Positions 25,678 through 33,752 are shown, counted from the first letter of the stretch. The stretch: DNA of 42,315 bases from Kitasatospora griseola (GCF_014648555.1 NZ_BMRI01000041.1:26614-68928); one strand, 5' to 3'. Notes: generated by a model not told the origin, from the sequence alone. Numbers and translations: made by a program.

Positions 25678-25864
25678 ACTACACCAGCACCGTAGCGCAT
25701 TCTGTGCATACCACCACGACAAATCCGACAGTCCAGCCCGACACCACCTACTCACGTGAGTACGTGGTCCATGGCAGCCCCGACGATGCTGGCGGACCGG
25801 TACTGCAGCCCCGCCCTCATGAGAATGATCCATACCGTAAGGAGGAAGTACTGGTCCTGCTCAA

Positions 25865-26261
25865 CCGCTCCCCGCGTATGCGGGGATGGCCCGCACGCGG
25901 CCTGAGCGTCTTCCCGCTCATCCGAACTGCTCCCCGCACGCGCGGGGATGGTCCCGACGCGTTCGACGGCATCACCCGGATCCAGCACTGCTCCCCGCGC
26001 CCGCGGGGATGGCCCCACCAGACTCGGGGCCTAGACCAACCAACCTGCCTGCTCCCCGCGCCCGCGGGGATGGCCCCGCAGGTCAAAGCATTGGTGGGCC
26101 CCGTTGCCCGCTGCTCCCCGCGCCCGCGGGGATGGTCCCTGCTGCGACGCGTCGTTGCCGCCGAGGACGCCCTGCTCCCCGCACGCGCGGGGATGGTCCC
26201 GTGCCCTTCAGTGGCAGCTCGAATCAGTTCTCCTGCTCCCCGCACACGCGGGGGTCGTGAA
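25865..26261 (+). CRISPR. CRISPR array 2, type I-E, 7 repeats and 6 spacers
   Basis: Repeats start at 25865, 25927, 25988, 26049, 26111, 26172 and 26233, with spacers of 32-33 bases. The repeat is the same family as array 1 (CTGCTCCCCGC...GGGGATGGTCCC) but on the plus strand. The first copy begins CCGCTCC and has GTATGCG in the stem. The last copy keeps CTGCTCCCCGC and then changes to GGGGGTCGTGAA, marking the trailer end. The expected leader blocks (ATGTCCGAA, CAGGTCAACAAG) are absent upstream, so this array has probably lost its leader. It runs into the end of a decayed deformylase frame. Confidence 0.95.
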
Positions 26262-26679
26262 ACCGAAGTAGGTCAGTGGGCCCGGGTGGACCCCGCGCCC
26301 GGTACTTCTCAACGGGGATCGGTGTGGCGTCGTCGCGCATGCGGTCGGTGTACAAGAGGCCGTTGCGGTGGTCGATCTCGTGGGCGACAAGGCGGGCGAG
26401 GCCGAGCTCGTACACCACGGTTGTCACCCTGCCGTCGATGCTCGCGGAGGTGACGTCCATTCGCAGGGGACGGGGGACCAGGCCGCGGACGTCGAAGAAG
26501 CTCAAGCAGCCCTCGTACTGCTCGTCGGACTCCTCGGAGGCGTCGGCGACACGGGGGTTGAGCAGGATGATCGGGGCGGCGTCCGGGTTCGGAGGGAGGA
26601 CGAGGGCGGCGGCGCGGTCGACTGTAGGCAGGGCCACCGCGCTGGGCGCCGGGGAGTCGCTGTCGCTGGAGCGGCTCAC
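26224..26679 (-). pseudogene. Peptide deformylase-like, decayed N-terminus
   Basis: The frame contains two of the three deformylase motifs: EQYEGCLSFFDVRGLVPRP (motif 2, EGCLS) and ARLVAHEIDHRNGLLYTDRM (motif 3, HEIDH). Motif 1, which in this actinomycete subfamily reads like GIAAPQIG, is replaced by SAVALPTV, and the ~50 residues normally before it are missing. Without the motif 1 Gln the enzyme should not deformylate fMet. The frame's 3' end (FHDPRVCGEQEN) runs into the last repeats of array 2. A full housekeeping deformylase is expected elsewhere in the genome. Confidence 0.7.
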
Positions 26680-26786
26680 TCTGCCGTTCCAGGTCGTCTG
26701 ACGCCCCCGCCGCGCTGACGGCCCCCGGGACGGGCCGGGCGGTCACTGCGGTGCGCTCGGCTCCGGCCCCCGGCACCGACGTGCTG

Positions 26787-27651
26787 CTACCCGAGGGCGG
26801 CCGGGATGTCCGGGGGCAAGGGGATCTCGTCGAGGCACAGGCGGTTGTCGGGGAAGCGGAACGTCAGGTTGTTGTGGGCGTCCGGCTCGTAGGGGGTGTC
26901 GCCGATTGTGGTGAGCAGCGCCCGAAGGCGCGGGTAGGGCGCCGGCAGGACCCGCTCGATCGTCCAGGGGGCGCGTAGGGCGTCGAGGGTGAGGGTGGCG
27001 AGGTTTGATCCCGGCCTGGCGGTGCTGGGCAGCGTGCCGGGTCATCCAGGGTTGGTCGGCGAGCAGTGGCTCGGCGTCAGCGACGGTGTAGCGCAGCAGT
27101 ACGTCGCCGCGCTGGACCAGGACGGCGGCGCCGGCGGGAAGTCCCTGGCCCGGCGCGAGTTTGGTGGTGCTGGCGGTGACGCGGCCGATCACGGGGCCGA
27201 GTCCGTGGCGGCGTACTTCCGCGAACTGGTCGGCGGTGGCGTCGACGAACCTCCCGGACTGCGGTAGGAACAGCACGCTGTGGCCGTGGAACGTCGTGCC
27301 GTCCGCGCTCCAGGAAGGCGTCGTGCTGCCGTGGGAACGCCGTGTCCCGCCGGCTGACTCGGTGAGCAGGGATACGGCCATGAGTTCGCTGGGGATCGCG
27401 AACTGCGCGAAGGCGTGGTGCAGGGTCAGCGAGGCGTCGACGCAGCGGTTGGCGGGCTGGCCGGTGGAGATGTTGGTCAGCAGGTGCGGCATCACGAGCT
27501 CGACCAACTGCTCGGGCGGGGCCGTGGTCAGCAGGTTGACGACGAGGTCGGTGGTGTCCACGAGCATCGGTGTGCCGTTGGAGTTCGGCGAGCGGCGAAT
27601 CTTCCGGGACGCGGCGGCCTTGCTCTGCTTGCGGTTGCGAGAGACGGGCAT
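26787..27651 (-). pseudogene. Hypothetical gene split by a frameshift
   Basis: The 5' part (27651 to about 27010) starts MPVSRNRKQSKAAASRKIRR and reads well through NLLTTAPPEQLVELVMPHLL, GHSVLFLPQSGRFVDATAD and DVLLRYTVADAEPLLAD. The 3' part is in another frame: NLATLTLDALRAPWTIERVL, RLRALLTTIGDTPYEPD and LTFRFPDNRLCLDEIPLPPD, with stop at 26787-26789. Both parts have strong GC3 bias and join smoothly near 27010 to a protein of about 285 residues. One indel, natural or a sequencing error, explains the split. I do not recognise the family. Confidence 0.65.
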
Positions 27652-27848
27652 CACTCGACCGAAGGAACGGCCCGCCGGCTGTCCCGGGGCCCGGCACAGC
27701 CGGCGGGAAGGCCCGCCCGGCGGTCTTCCGTCCTCCGCCCCGGCGCGGACCTGCTGCTGGCGCTGCACGCCTGCGGGAACGGACACCGGCGGCCGCAGAG
27801 CAAGTTGGCAGCGGTCCTCACCCCTCGCCTGCCCGCAACATCGATGAA

Positions 27849-27864
27849 TGTGATGCAGATCACA
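27849..27864. promoter_or_regulatory. CRP-type palindrome TGTGATGCAGATCACA
   Basis: A perfect 16-base palindrome with the TGTGA-N6-TCACA form of Crp/Fnr-type operators, in the divergent region between the genes starting at 27651 and 27948. A TTGACG sequence follows at 27883-27888, but no matching -10 at normal spacing was found. It is a plausible regulator site for either gene. Confidence 0.5.
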
Positions 27865-27947
27865 TCTCGTCGCCAAAAAACTTTGACGGATTGGCACCCT
27901 CCCGGGCCAGGTAGTAGAAGTCTCGCCTGAACAAGGAGAACCAGCCC

Positions 27948-29021
27948 GTGGCCACCACCCCTCCCCTGCCGGAGTGGACTCCCTCCACCGAACTCGTTGT
28001 GACGGCTGAGTCTCGGCTGGCGCGTATCAGCCGGGACTCGCTTCCGGCGTATCTGCCCGTCGTGGCCGATCCCGAGCGGGCAGTAAGGGACTTGGCCAAG
28101 TCGGTGAGCGACAGGGGCGGGATGATCGAGGCCGCCGAGGGCCGCGAGCACCATCTGATCCTGGAGCTCCAGATTCTCAGGCTGAACTTGCAGCTGATGG
28201 GGGCCCACGCCAAGGTGACGCGTTCGTTGGACCGTCTGAAGGACCTGGAGCGTCAACTGATCGGCAAGGAACTCAATCGGGCGGCTGATGAGGTCCCAGG
28301 GCTCGCACATGGAGATTGGCTGCCGATCCGACGTGAGGCCGGGGAAATGCAGCGCTGGGTCCGAGCACGCCTCTGGGACCTGTTCGGAGCGTCGGCGGAG
28401 CGCCGTAATCAATCCGCGCTGTACGCCGCGCTGGGGGCCCGCCGGGCTGCGGTCGCGGGCAACGACCAGGCCGTCGACGCTTTCGCCCGACAGTGGCTGA
28501 AGATCTCGAACGTGACCTCAGACTGGCGAGAGGCCGTGTCCTACGCCCTGATGGGCGACTGGGAGAGCGGGCCGCCTGGAGTGGACAACGAGACTCTCGT
28601 GGCCGCGCTTCGCCTGGAGAGCGGCACGGTTCACCAACAACTGCAGCCGATCTGGGAGCGCAAGTCCGCCGGCAACCGGGTGGCCCTCCTTGATGCTCCC
28701 GTACCAGGAGGCCAGGGGCTGACGCTGCACGACGTGATCTCCGACAATCGCCACCCGCAGGACGACGTACTGCCTTGGGAGCCCGCCGAGCAGCGCGCCC
28801 TCGCGGTCTTCGCCAAGTTGTCGCCCGAGGAGCAGGAGGTTGCTCGGGTGTGGTCGCAGAGCGGGCGCGGATCTTGGGAGGAAGCAGCCCGTGAAGTCGG
28901 GTGCCCCTCCCCGCACGCCTTCGGACAACGGGTCCGCGCCAAGCTCAAGCGGCTCGGCGGCCAGTACACCGAACGAGTTCAGGCGGCCGCCCTTACCCTG
29001 GGCGGCGGCCGTGAGCGGTGA
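27948..29021 (+). CDS. Helical protein with C-terminal sigma-region-4-like HTH
   Basis: A 357-residue protein starting at a GTG with AAGGAGAA at good spacing. The N-terminal ~110 residues are helical with coiled-coil character (LELQILRLNLQLMGAHAKV, DRLKDLERQLIGKELNR). The middle is unassigned. The C-terminal ~65 residues look like a region-4-type helix-turn-helix: LSPEEQEVARVWSQSGRGSW, EEAAREVGCPSPHAFGQRV, RAKLKRLGGQYTER. No sigma region 2 was seen, so it is not a standard sigma factor. It may be a DNA-binding regulator. A CRP-type palindrome lies ~90 bases upstream. Confidence 0.7.
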   Translation: MATTPPLPEWTPSTELVVTAESRLARISRDSLPAYLPVVADPERAVRDLAKSVSDRGGMIEAAEGREHHLILELQILRLNLQLMGAHAKVTRSLDRLKDLERQLIGKELNRAADEVPGLAHGDWLPIRREAGEMQRWVRARLWDLFGASAERRNQSALYAALGARRAAVAGNDQAVDAFARQWLKISNVTSDWREAVSYALMGDWESGPPGVDNETLVAALRLESGTVHQQLQPIWERKSAGNRVALLDAPVPGGQGLTLHDVISDNRHPQDDVLPWEPAEQRALAVFAKLSPEEQEVARVWSQSGRGSWEEAAREVGCPSPHAFGQRVRAKLKRLGGQYTERVQAAALTLGGGRER

Positions 29022-29244
29022 CTTGACCTCTCCCGTGCCGGACGACGGCCGACAGCGTGCGGTGTTGGTACGCGTCGCCTGGCCGAGCATGCCGACGTGT
29101 GCCGCCGTGCTGAGCAACGGCTCGGTCGGCAGCCTCCTCGTGAGCGGTACGATCCCGCCCGACCCGCCGCTGGTGTGGCCCCTCGTCACCCTTGCGCTCG
29201 GCTCCATGGTTTACGACCTGGGGGTCCGCGCCCTCAGCCGGTAG
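29011..29244 (+). CDS. Possible small membrane protein
   Basis: The GTG at 29011 overlaps the end of the preceding gene by 11 bases and opens a 77-residue frame with good codon bias. The C-terminal part (PPLVWPLVTLALGSMVYDLG) is hydrophobic enough for one membrane helix. There is no recognisable family. Translational coupling to the HTH gene would fit the overlap. The evidence is modest. Confidence 0.4.
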   Translation: MSGDLTSPVPDDGRQRAVLVRVAWPSMPTCAAVLSNGSVGSLLVSGTIPPDPPLVWPLVTLALGSMVYDLGVRALSR

Positions 29245-29423
29245 AGCCCGCTGCACCCGCCCAGGCTGGGGGTTGAGGCTGCAACAGACGCCGTCGCCGA
29301 GGTGGTCCAGGACGGCATGATGGTCCTCACCGCCCGGCGCTGCCTCCGCTGCGCCGCCATGTCAACCGGCTGACCCGCCACCTGGCGCACGATCAGGCGA
29401 CTGCCGGCCCGAGGCGACGCTGC

Positions 29424-29570
29424 TCAGCGGAGGGTGATGTCGGGGCAGCGCTGGCCGGTGAGGATCTCGTGGACGACCTGTGCGACCTCGTGGGCACCGT
29501 CGGCGGTGACCGACGCGTAGAGGCTGAGGACGCTGGTGCCGGGCCGAGGACGGTCGGATGAGCGCCCCCG
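29424..29570 (-). pseudogene. C-terminal stub of an unknown protein
   Basis: The minus-strand frame ending at 29424 reads SVLSLYASVTADGAHEVAQV and VHEILTGQRCPDITLR with good codon bias for about 40 codons. The sequence before that is low-complexity Arg/Pro. It looks like the tail of a gene lost when the IS21-like element and its deletion arose. Confidence 0.4.
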
Positions 29571-29712
29571 GCACCGCTGCACTGTGGTGGTGGAAGTCCG
29601 ATCGGAATCAGCCTGCGCGGGCAGGCGCGATCGGCACGCCGGGTCGAGGTGTTGCACCAGTCGTCCGTTGCGGTGTCCGGTGAACAGGTGGGGGTAGGAT
29701 CGGCGCCGCGCC

Positions 29713-30426
29713 CTACAGGTCGGCCGTGGCCAGGGTGGTGACCAGCTGTCCGGCTTCGAGGCAGTGGGTGAGGTCGAGTCCGCTGTCGAGCATGGTGAGA
29801 ACGGCGTGGTGCCGGGCGGCGGGGACGGCCGCGATCTGGTCGCCGTCGCGGCTGACGTTGATGGTCGTCGGCTTCTTGCCGGGGTGGGTCAGGGCGACCG
29901 GCCCGTCGGAGATGTGCGGCGCTACCTGTGCGAGGCGAGTGGTCACGGGGCGGCCGCGGAGTAGTTCGTTGAGTGGGTTGGCCGGCCTGCTCACGTAGTC
30001 GAGGAGATCCTCGACCTCGTACATGTTGGCCTTGTATGCGGTGGTCCAGCCGTCGATCTGCTGGGCGGGCCGAAACACCCTGCGGTTCCCGGCCCGGTAG
30101 GACTCCTTCGCCGCCGCGACGGCCCGGCGGGTCGTGCGGTCGGTGCCAGTGAAGCCCATCGCGACGATCTTCTTGTGAACAGCGTCGGCCCCGACCCTGC
30201 TCCGGGACCGCTCGACAAGCTCCTCGACCTTCGGCAGGAAGCCGTCGATCAGCTTCGACCGCACGGCCCGCTCGGTCGGGTCGACCCCCTGGCCCCGGAG
30301 CTGGACATAGCGCCGCACCGTGTGGTGGTCGCACCCGGCCAGCTCGGCCGCCTTCCGGTAACTCCCCGTGAGGTCATACGCCTCAAGAATCTCCATGATC
30401 TCCTCATCGCTCTTCACCCCGCCCAC
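29713..30426 (-). pseudogene. IS21-type IstA N-terminus fused in frame to an unrelated segment
   Basis: Residues 1-120 match the N-terminal half of actinomycete IstA transposases: VKSDEEIMEILEAYDLTGSY, the helix-turn-helix AAELAGCDHHTVRRYVQLR, FLPKVEELVERSRSRVGAD, GFTGTDRTTRRAVAAAK and RRVFRP. The catalytic DDE core that should follow is missing. Instead ~117 residues of different character follow (AYKANMYEVEDLLDYVSRP, TRLAQVAPHISDGPVALTHP, INVSRDGDQIAAVPAARHH). A deletion from inside the element into a neighbouring gene near 30067 explains this. No IstB gene is present. Transposition from this copy is not possible. Confidence 0.75.
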
Positions 30427-30547
30427 TCTGCGTTATGGGCTTAGCGGGTCAGCGGGGAGATCAGCTGTCCGTCACCGGGGAGGTCTCGTGTCCGCCAGCG
30501 GGGAGGCCAACCGACCGCCGTTGGGGAGTCTGCCGCGTCCGCTGACA
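30067..30547 (-). mobile_element. IS21-family element, truncated, with its istA-side terminus
   Basis: The istA-proximal end is recognisable by four direct repeats of the type CAGCGGGGAG at 30450, 30473, 30496 and 30519, exactly 23 bases apart, as in the multiple terminal sites of IS21-type elements. A terminus reading TGTCAGCGGACGCGG on the minus strand begins at 30547. The element now ends at the leader of array 3, nine bases before its small ORF. The other end is deleted. Confidence 0.65.
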
Positions 30548-30622
30548 ATGCCGCTTATGCCTGAATTCCTGGAAGTAGCTCATTTCCGAGTCGACGGCGT
30601 CTAGAGTCCCAGGTCAACAAGG
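30548..30622 (+). promoter_or_regulatory. Leader of array 3, truncated by the IS21-like end, with 15-codon ORF
   Basis: Only the repeat-proximal 75 bases remain. The ATG at 30557 opens a frame stopping at 30604 and encoding MPEFLEVAHFRVDGV. Eighteen bases separate the stop from the first repeat and contain CCCAGGTCAACAAGG, the block shared by all leaders here. The upstream half found in the copies at 31.3, 35.9 and 37.0 kb (with TTGACA) is missing because the IS terminus abuts at 30547. Confidence 0.7.
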
Positions 30623-31309
30623 CTGCTCCCCGCACGCGCGGGGATGATCCCGCCATCGTGAAGAACCCCAACACCCAGGCTGCCTGCTCCCCGCACGCGC
30701 GGGGATGATCCTTCGCCCGCAGGGGTGTGCCATTGGGCCAGGTTCTGCTCCCCGCACGCGCGGGGATGATCCCGAGCGCGGTGAGGCCGTTGCTCTCGAC
30801 ATGCGCTGCTCCCCGCACGCGCGGGGATGATCCCGAGCGCGGTGAGGCCGTTGCTCTCGACATGCGCTGCTCCCCGCACGCGCGGGGATGATCCCTCGTC
30901 CAGGACGACTGCGATGTACGGCATGGTCTGCTCCCCGCACGCGCGGGGATGATCCCATGAGCCAGCTCGCCGACGAGTTCGAGGTCGACTGCTCCCCGCA
31001 CGCGCGGGGATGGTCCCTCGCCGGCGCTTCGCGCAGCAACGTGCTCAGGCTGCTCCCCGCACGCGCGGGGATGACCCCTCGGCGCCACCCACGACGACAT
31101 CGCCGACGAACTGCTCCCCGCGCCCGCGGGGACGGCCCCCAGCTCGATGGCACCGAGGCGACGGCCTGATCTGCTCCCTGCGCCCGCAAGGATGAGACGG
31201 ACCACAACCAGAGCACCGCCTGCTCCCCGCGCCTGTGGGGATGGTCCCGGCTGCTCTACGTGCCGCCGGCGCTGCAGAGGCTGCTCCCCGTGCACGCGGG
31301 CGTCGTACT
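30623..31309 (+). CRISPR. CRISPR array 3, type I-E, 12 repeats and 11 spacers
   Basis: Repeats start at 30623, 30684, 30745, 30806, 30867, 30928, 30989, 31050, 31111, 31171, 31220 and 31281. Leader-side copies read CTGCTCCCCGCACGCGCGG and end GGGATGATCCC; later copies drift to ATGGTCCC. Most spacers are 32 bases. The spacers at 30774-30805 and 30835-30866 are identical. The repeat at 31171 is degenerate, and only 20 bases separate it from the next, so 11-12 bases were lost there. The last copy ends GCGTCGTACT, marking the trailer end. Confidence 0.97.
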
Positions 31310-31472
31310 GCCGTGGGAGCATCCATCCACGCGTCACTGCTCCTTGACACCTTCACCGCATCGCTGACCCGGAGGGCGACGCCCCCGGTAGGGAAGAAAG
31401 CCGTTTATGTCCGAATTTCAGAAAGTGGCGGATTCTCGTACCACTCGCGCATAACGCCTCAGGTCAACAAGA
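31310..31472 (+). repeat. Trailer-leader module, copy i, with 15-codon ORF
   Basis: It starts GCCGTGGGAGCATCCA directly after the terminal repeat. A hairpin (CGTGGG 31312-31317 with TCCACG 31326-31331) and CCTTGACACCTTCACCGC (TTGACA at 31344-31349) follow, then a diverged middle. The leader part has an ATG at 31407 with the frame MSEFQKVADSRTTRA stopping at 31454, and CTCAGGTCAACAAGA before the repeat at 31473. The copies at 35881 and 36965 share the same order of elements; this one is shorter and the most diverged. Confidence 0.75.
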
Positions 31473-31501
31473 CTGCTCCCCGCACCCGCGGGGATGGTCC
31501 C
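31473..31501 (+). CRISPR. Single type I-E repeat behind a leader
   Basis: One intact repeat of the main family (CTGCTCCCCGCACCCGCGG, ending GGATGGTCCC) stands directly behind leader copy i. No second repeat follows within a spacer length. The sequence goes on as CACAGCTCGGCGATC and enters the end of a GNAT fragment at 31560. The array beyond was probably deleted, or this is a leader-repeat stub that has acquired nothing. Confidence 0.85.
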
Positions 31502-31559
31502 CACAGCTCGGCGATCCCCCAGCACGCCGCGCGCCCGAGCCGAGCCCGAGACCCGAGGA

Positions 31560-31885
31560 CTATTCGATCGTGAATCGGTAGACCCTCGAGTCCCGGGCTT
31601 GGAAACCAGCCCGTTCGTAGAGACGATTCGCAGCATCGCGCGATGGGCGGGACGTCGGGTCGACGGTTCGAGCGCCTGCGTCCTTCGCCAGTCGGAGTGC
31701 GGCATCGGTCAAGGCCCCGCCGACTCCGTGGCCACGCGCGGCGGCATCGACAACGACGTCCTCGATGCGCGCCCGCAGGCCGGACGGCAGCGGGGACAGG
31801 ACCAACGTCAGCGCGCCCACGATCGCTCCGTCGAGCCGGGCGATCAGCAGCGTAGTGGCGTCGGTAGCGTGTGAGTGAGGGCCCG
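31560..31885 (-). pseudogene. GNAT acetyltransferase, C-terminal fragment
   Basis: The translation contains the GNAT core: TLLIARLDGAIVGALTLVL, ARIEDVVVDAAARGHGVGGA (acetyl-CoA loop R-G-x-G-x-G, here RGHGVGG) and ANRLYERAGFQARDSRVYRF. About 30-40 N-terminal residues, including the first helices, are missing; the frame further upstream is unrelated. It ends 58 bases from the single repeat at 31473-31501, so the same rearrangement may have cut both. It is probably not functional, though the conserved half is intact. Confidence 0.6.
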
Positions 31886-32069
31886 GGTCGTCTCCCTGAC
31901 AAGTCGCGGTCGGGGCCTCACCCTGGATGTGTCGGAGGGGCTGGACCCGTGGGGTCCAGCCCCTCCGGCTATAGCAGCAAATTGGACAGCGAGACTCGTC
32001 GGGTGCTGAGCAAGATCTTCCGCATCGGGTGGCCATTGTCGGACCAGCGTGGCCTGGGCGAGTTGGCGG

Positions 32070-33545
32070 CTACAGACCCGCCCGGTTCAGCAGCCACTCC
32101 ATGTGCTCGCTCGGAAGGAACGGTGAGGAGCCAGCGGCTTCTGCGACGCGTTCCGAGGAGTCGGCGAGGAGACGCAGCAGGGATTGGAGCGGGAGGTTGG
32201 GGTGGGGCGCGACCGCGCGGCGGACGCGGTCTTCGGGGTCGGCGGCCAGCTTCTCGGCGAGTTCCGAGGGCAGATCCGGATCGCGAGGTGCGAAGGAGCG
32301 GAGCCGGGGCTCAGGGTCGGTGGCGAAGCGGCGCAGGGCGGCTGGCGGGAACGTCAGAACCTCCTTCTTGTCCCACCAGAACGTGAACTTGTCCCGCTGG
32401 GGCTGGTAGCGGCGCTCGATGCTCTCGGCGGTTGCGAGATCGACCAGGTGCGGGGCGGTGTGCGCCATGGTGAGGCGGACCATCTCCTCTTCGTCGTCGA
32501 GCAGTCGGGCCACCGCTTTGGCGGGAAGGGCCTTGCTAGCGGCCGCGGAGACTCGGAAGCTGACATAGGGCGAGTCGATGTGCGGCAGCGGATCAGCCGT
32601 CACCCAGGGCAGCCGCAGGATCCGTAGTTCCGTGGGCGCGAATTCGTTCCGGAACCACTGCAGGACCGTTTCGTCGTCCGCGTCGGGGCCCGGATCAGCC
32701 GTCGAGCGCGACAGTTCGTGCACCGAGGCGTGGATCTGTGCCCGCACGTGCTCGGGCGTGTCTGGTCGGGCGAAGACCTTCACACGGACGTTCAAGGCCG
32801 GATCGACCGCAAGGGCCTCGCGGGCCGGCGGCGGCAGGTCGGGATGCCGGGCGAGCTCGGCGCGAACCTCGCTGTCCGTATCTGCGGCGAGCCGCTGGAG
32901 GGTGTCCGCGTCGAGAACAGCGTGAATGACCGCGCCCGCCCGAGTCACCGGGTCCGCCAACAGCGTCGGAAGTAGGTCCGAGGGCGGTGTCGGATGCGGC
33001 CGATGCGCGTAGTAGGTCGAACAGGCCGCAGCGCGGACCTTGTTCTCGGGGTCGGTCAGCAGGATCCGGCGGACCGCCTCCGGTGCTTGTGGCCAGTGCT
33101 TCGCCAGCGCAGCGCGGATCGAGGGGTCTGAGTCGGCGGCGAGGTGGGCCCGGAGGTCGGGCGGCGTGTGATGGCCCTGGGCCAGGTACTCACGGACCCG
33201 TGGATCGGGATCGTTGATGAGCTGTTCCAGCATTTTCCTCGGTGCGGTCGCGGCGTGGACAACGAGTGCGGCCCGCACCTCCCCGTCCCGATGGGCGGCC
33301 AGTTGGATGCGGAACTGGTCCGGCAGCCGGTCGTTGAGCGCGAGGCTGTGCAGGAGCCAGTGGTCGTCAATCGCGACGATCTCGGCGATCACGTCCTCGG
33401 TGAGGTCCGGACGCTTCGCCACCTCCCCCATGCCCCGTCGCCATGCGAATAGTCGCCGGACCATAGAAGCTGGCAGGGCGGGATTCATCGCCAACCCGTC
33501 TATCACCTTGTCGAGGTGAATCGAGGGCAGATCGTCAGCATCCAT
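32070..33545 (-). CDS. Leucine-rich repeat variant (LRV) protein
   Basis: A 491-residue protein built from helical repeats of about 24 residues with the pattern 'LLADPDPRVR-x-A-L-A-x-H-P-x-L-P'. Examples are LINDPDPRVREYLAQGHHTP, LAADSDPSIRAALAKHWPQ, AADTDSEVRAELARHPDLPP, LAADPEDRVRRAVAPHPNLP and LADSSERVAEAAGSSPFLP. This is the signature of the LRV/HEAT-like family, which forms a superhelical binding surface. No catalytic domain or signal peptide is present. It starts at ATG 33545 with no strong ribosome binding site, divergent from the mini-array that begins 56 bases away. The partner is unknown. Confidence 0.8.
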   Translation of the reverse strand: MDADDLPSIHLDKVIDGLAMNPALPASMVRRLFAWRRGMGEVAKRPDLTEDVIAEIVAIDDHWLLHSLALNDRLPDQFRIQLAAHRDGEVRAALVVHAATAPRKMLEQLINDPDPRVREYLAQGHHTPPDLRAHLAADSDPSIRAALAKHWPQAPEAVRRILLTDPENKVRAAACSTYYAHRPHPTPPSDLLPTLLADPVTRAGAVIHAVLDADTLQRLAADTDSEVRAELARHPDLPPPAREALAVDPALNVRVKVFARPDTPEHVRAQIHASVHELSRSTADPGPDADDETVLQWFRNEFAPTELRILRLPWVTADPLPHIDSPYVSFRVSAAASKALPAKAVARLLDDEEEMVRLTMAHTAPHLVDLATAESIERRYQPQRDKFTFWWDKKEVLTFPPAALRRFATDPEPRLRSFAPRDPDLPSELAEKLAADPEDRVRRAVAPHPNLPLQSLLRLLADSSERVAEAAGSSPFLPSEHMEWLLNRAGL

Positions 33546-33601
33546 GCGGCTAGCATGCCAGGCAGGCTTCTATGCGAAGCCCGGGCGATAACCACGACAG
33601 C

Positions 33602-33752
33602 GTGTTCCCCGCGCGAGCGGGGGTCAGCCGGCCGACCTCGCGGCGTGGATCCGCGGGCAGGAGTCTTCCCCGCGGGAGCGGGGGTCAGCCGCTGACGTGG
33701 TGGCTGTACGGGATGTGGGAGCGGGCCTCCCCGCGCGAGCGGGGGTTAGCCG
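33602..33752 (+). CRISPR. Mini-array with a second type I-E repeat family, 3 repeats and 2 spacers
   Basis: Repeats of 29 bases at 33602, 33663 and 33724 with 32-base spacers. The repeat reads GTGTTCCCCGCGCGAGCGG and ends GGGTCAGCCG, so both handle ends differ from the main family (CTGCTCC...ATGGTCCC). This form is closer to the common type I-E repeat of other bacteria. Repeats 2 and 3 are variants (GTCTTCC, GGCCTCC). None of the leader blocks of the main family is present. The third repeat contains the stop codon (33746-33748) of the ComF-like gene on the minus strand. Confidence 0.9.

Noticed and set aside
27883..27917. TTGACG with TAGTAG as a promoter for the HTH gene at 27948
   Set aside because: The two elements are 23 bases apart, too far for a normal sigma-70-type promoter.
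30555..31337. Frames translating the CRISPR repeats as 'SPRVRGA' and 'ARAGSR' tandem peptides
   Set aside because: The periodic peptides come from the 61-base repeat-spacer unit. They are not proteins; the same applies to 25752-26260, 35905-36707 and 36350-37150.
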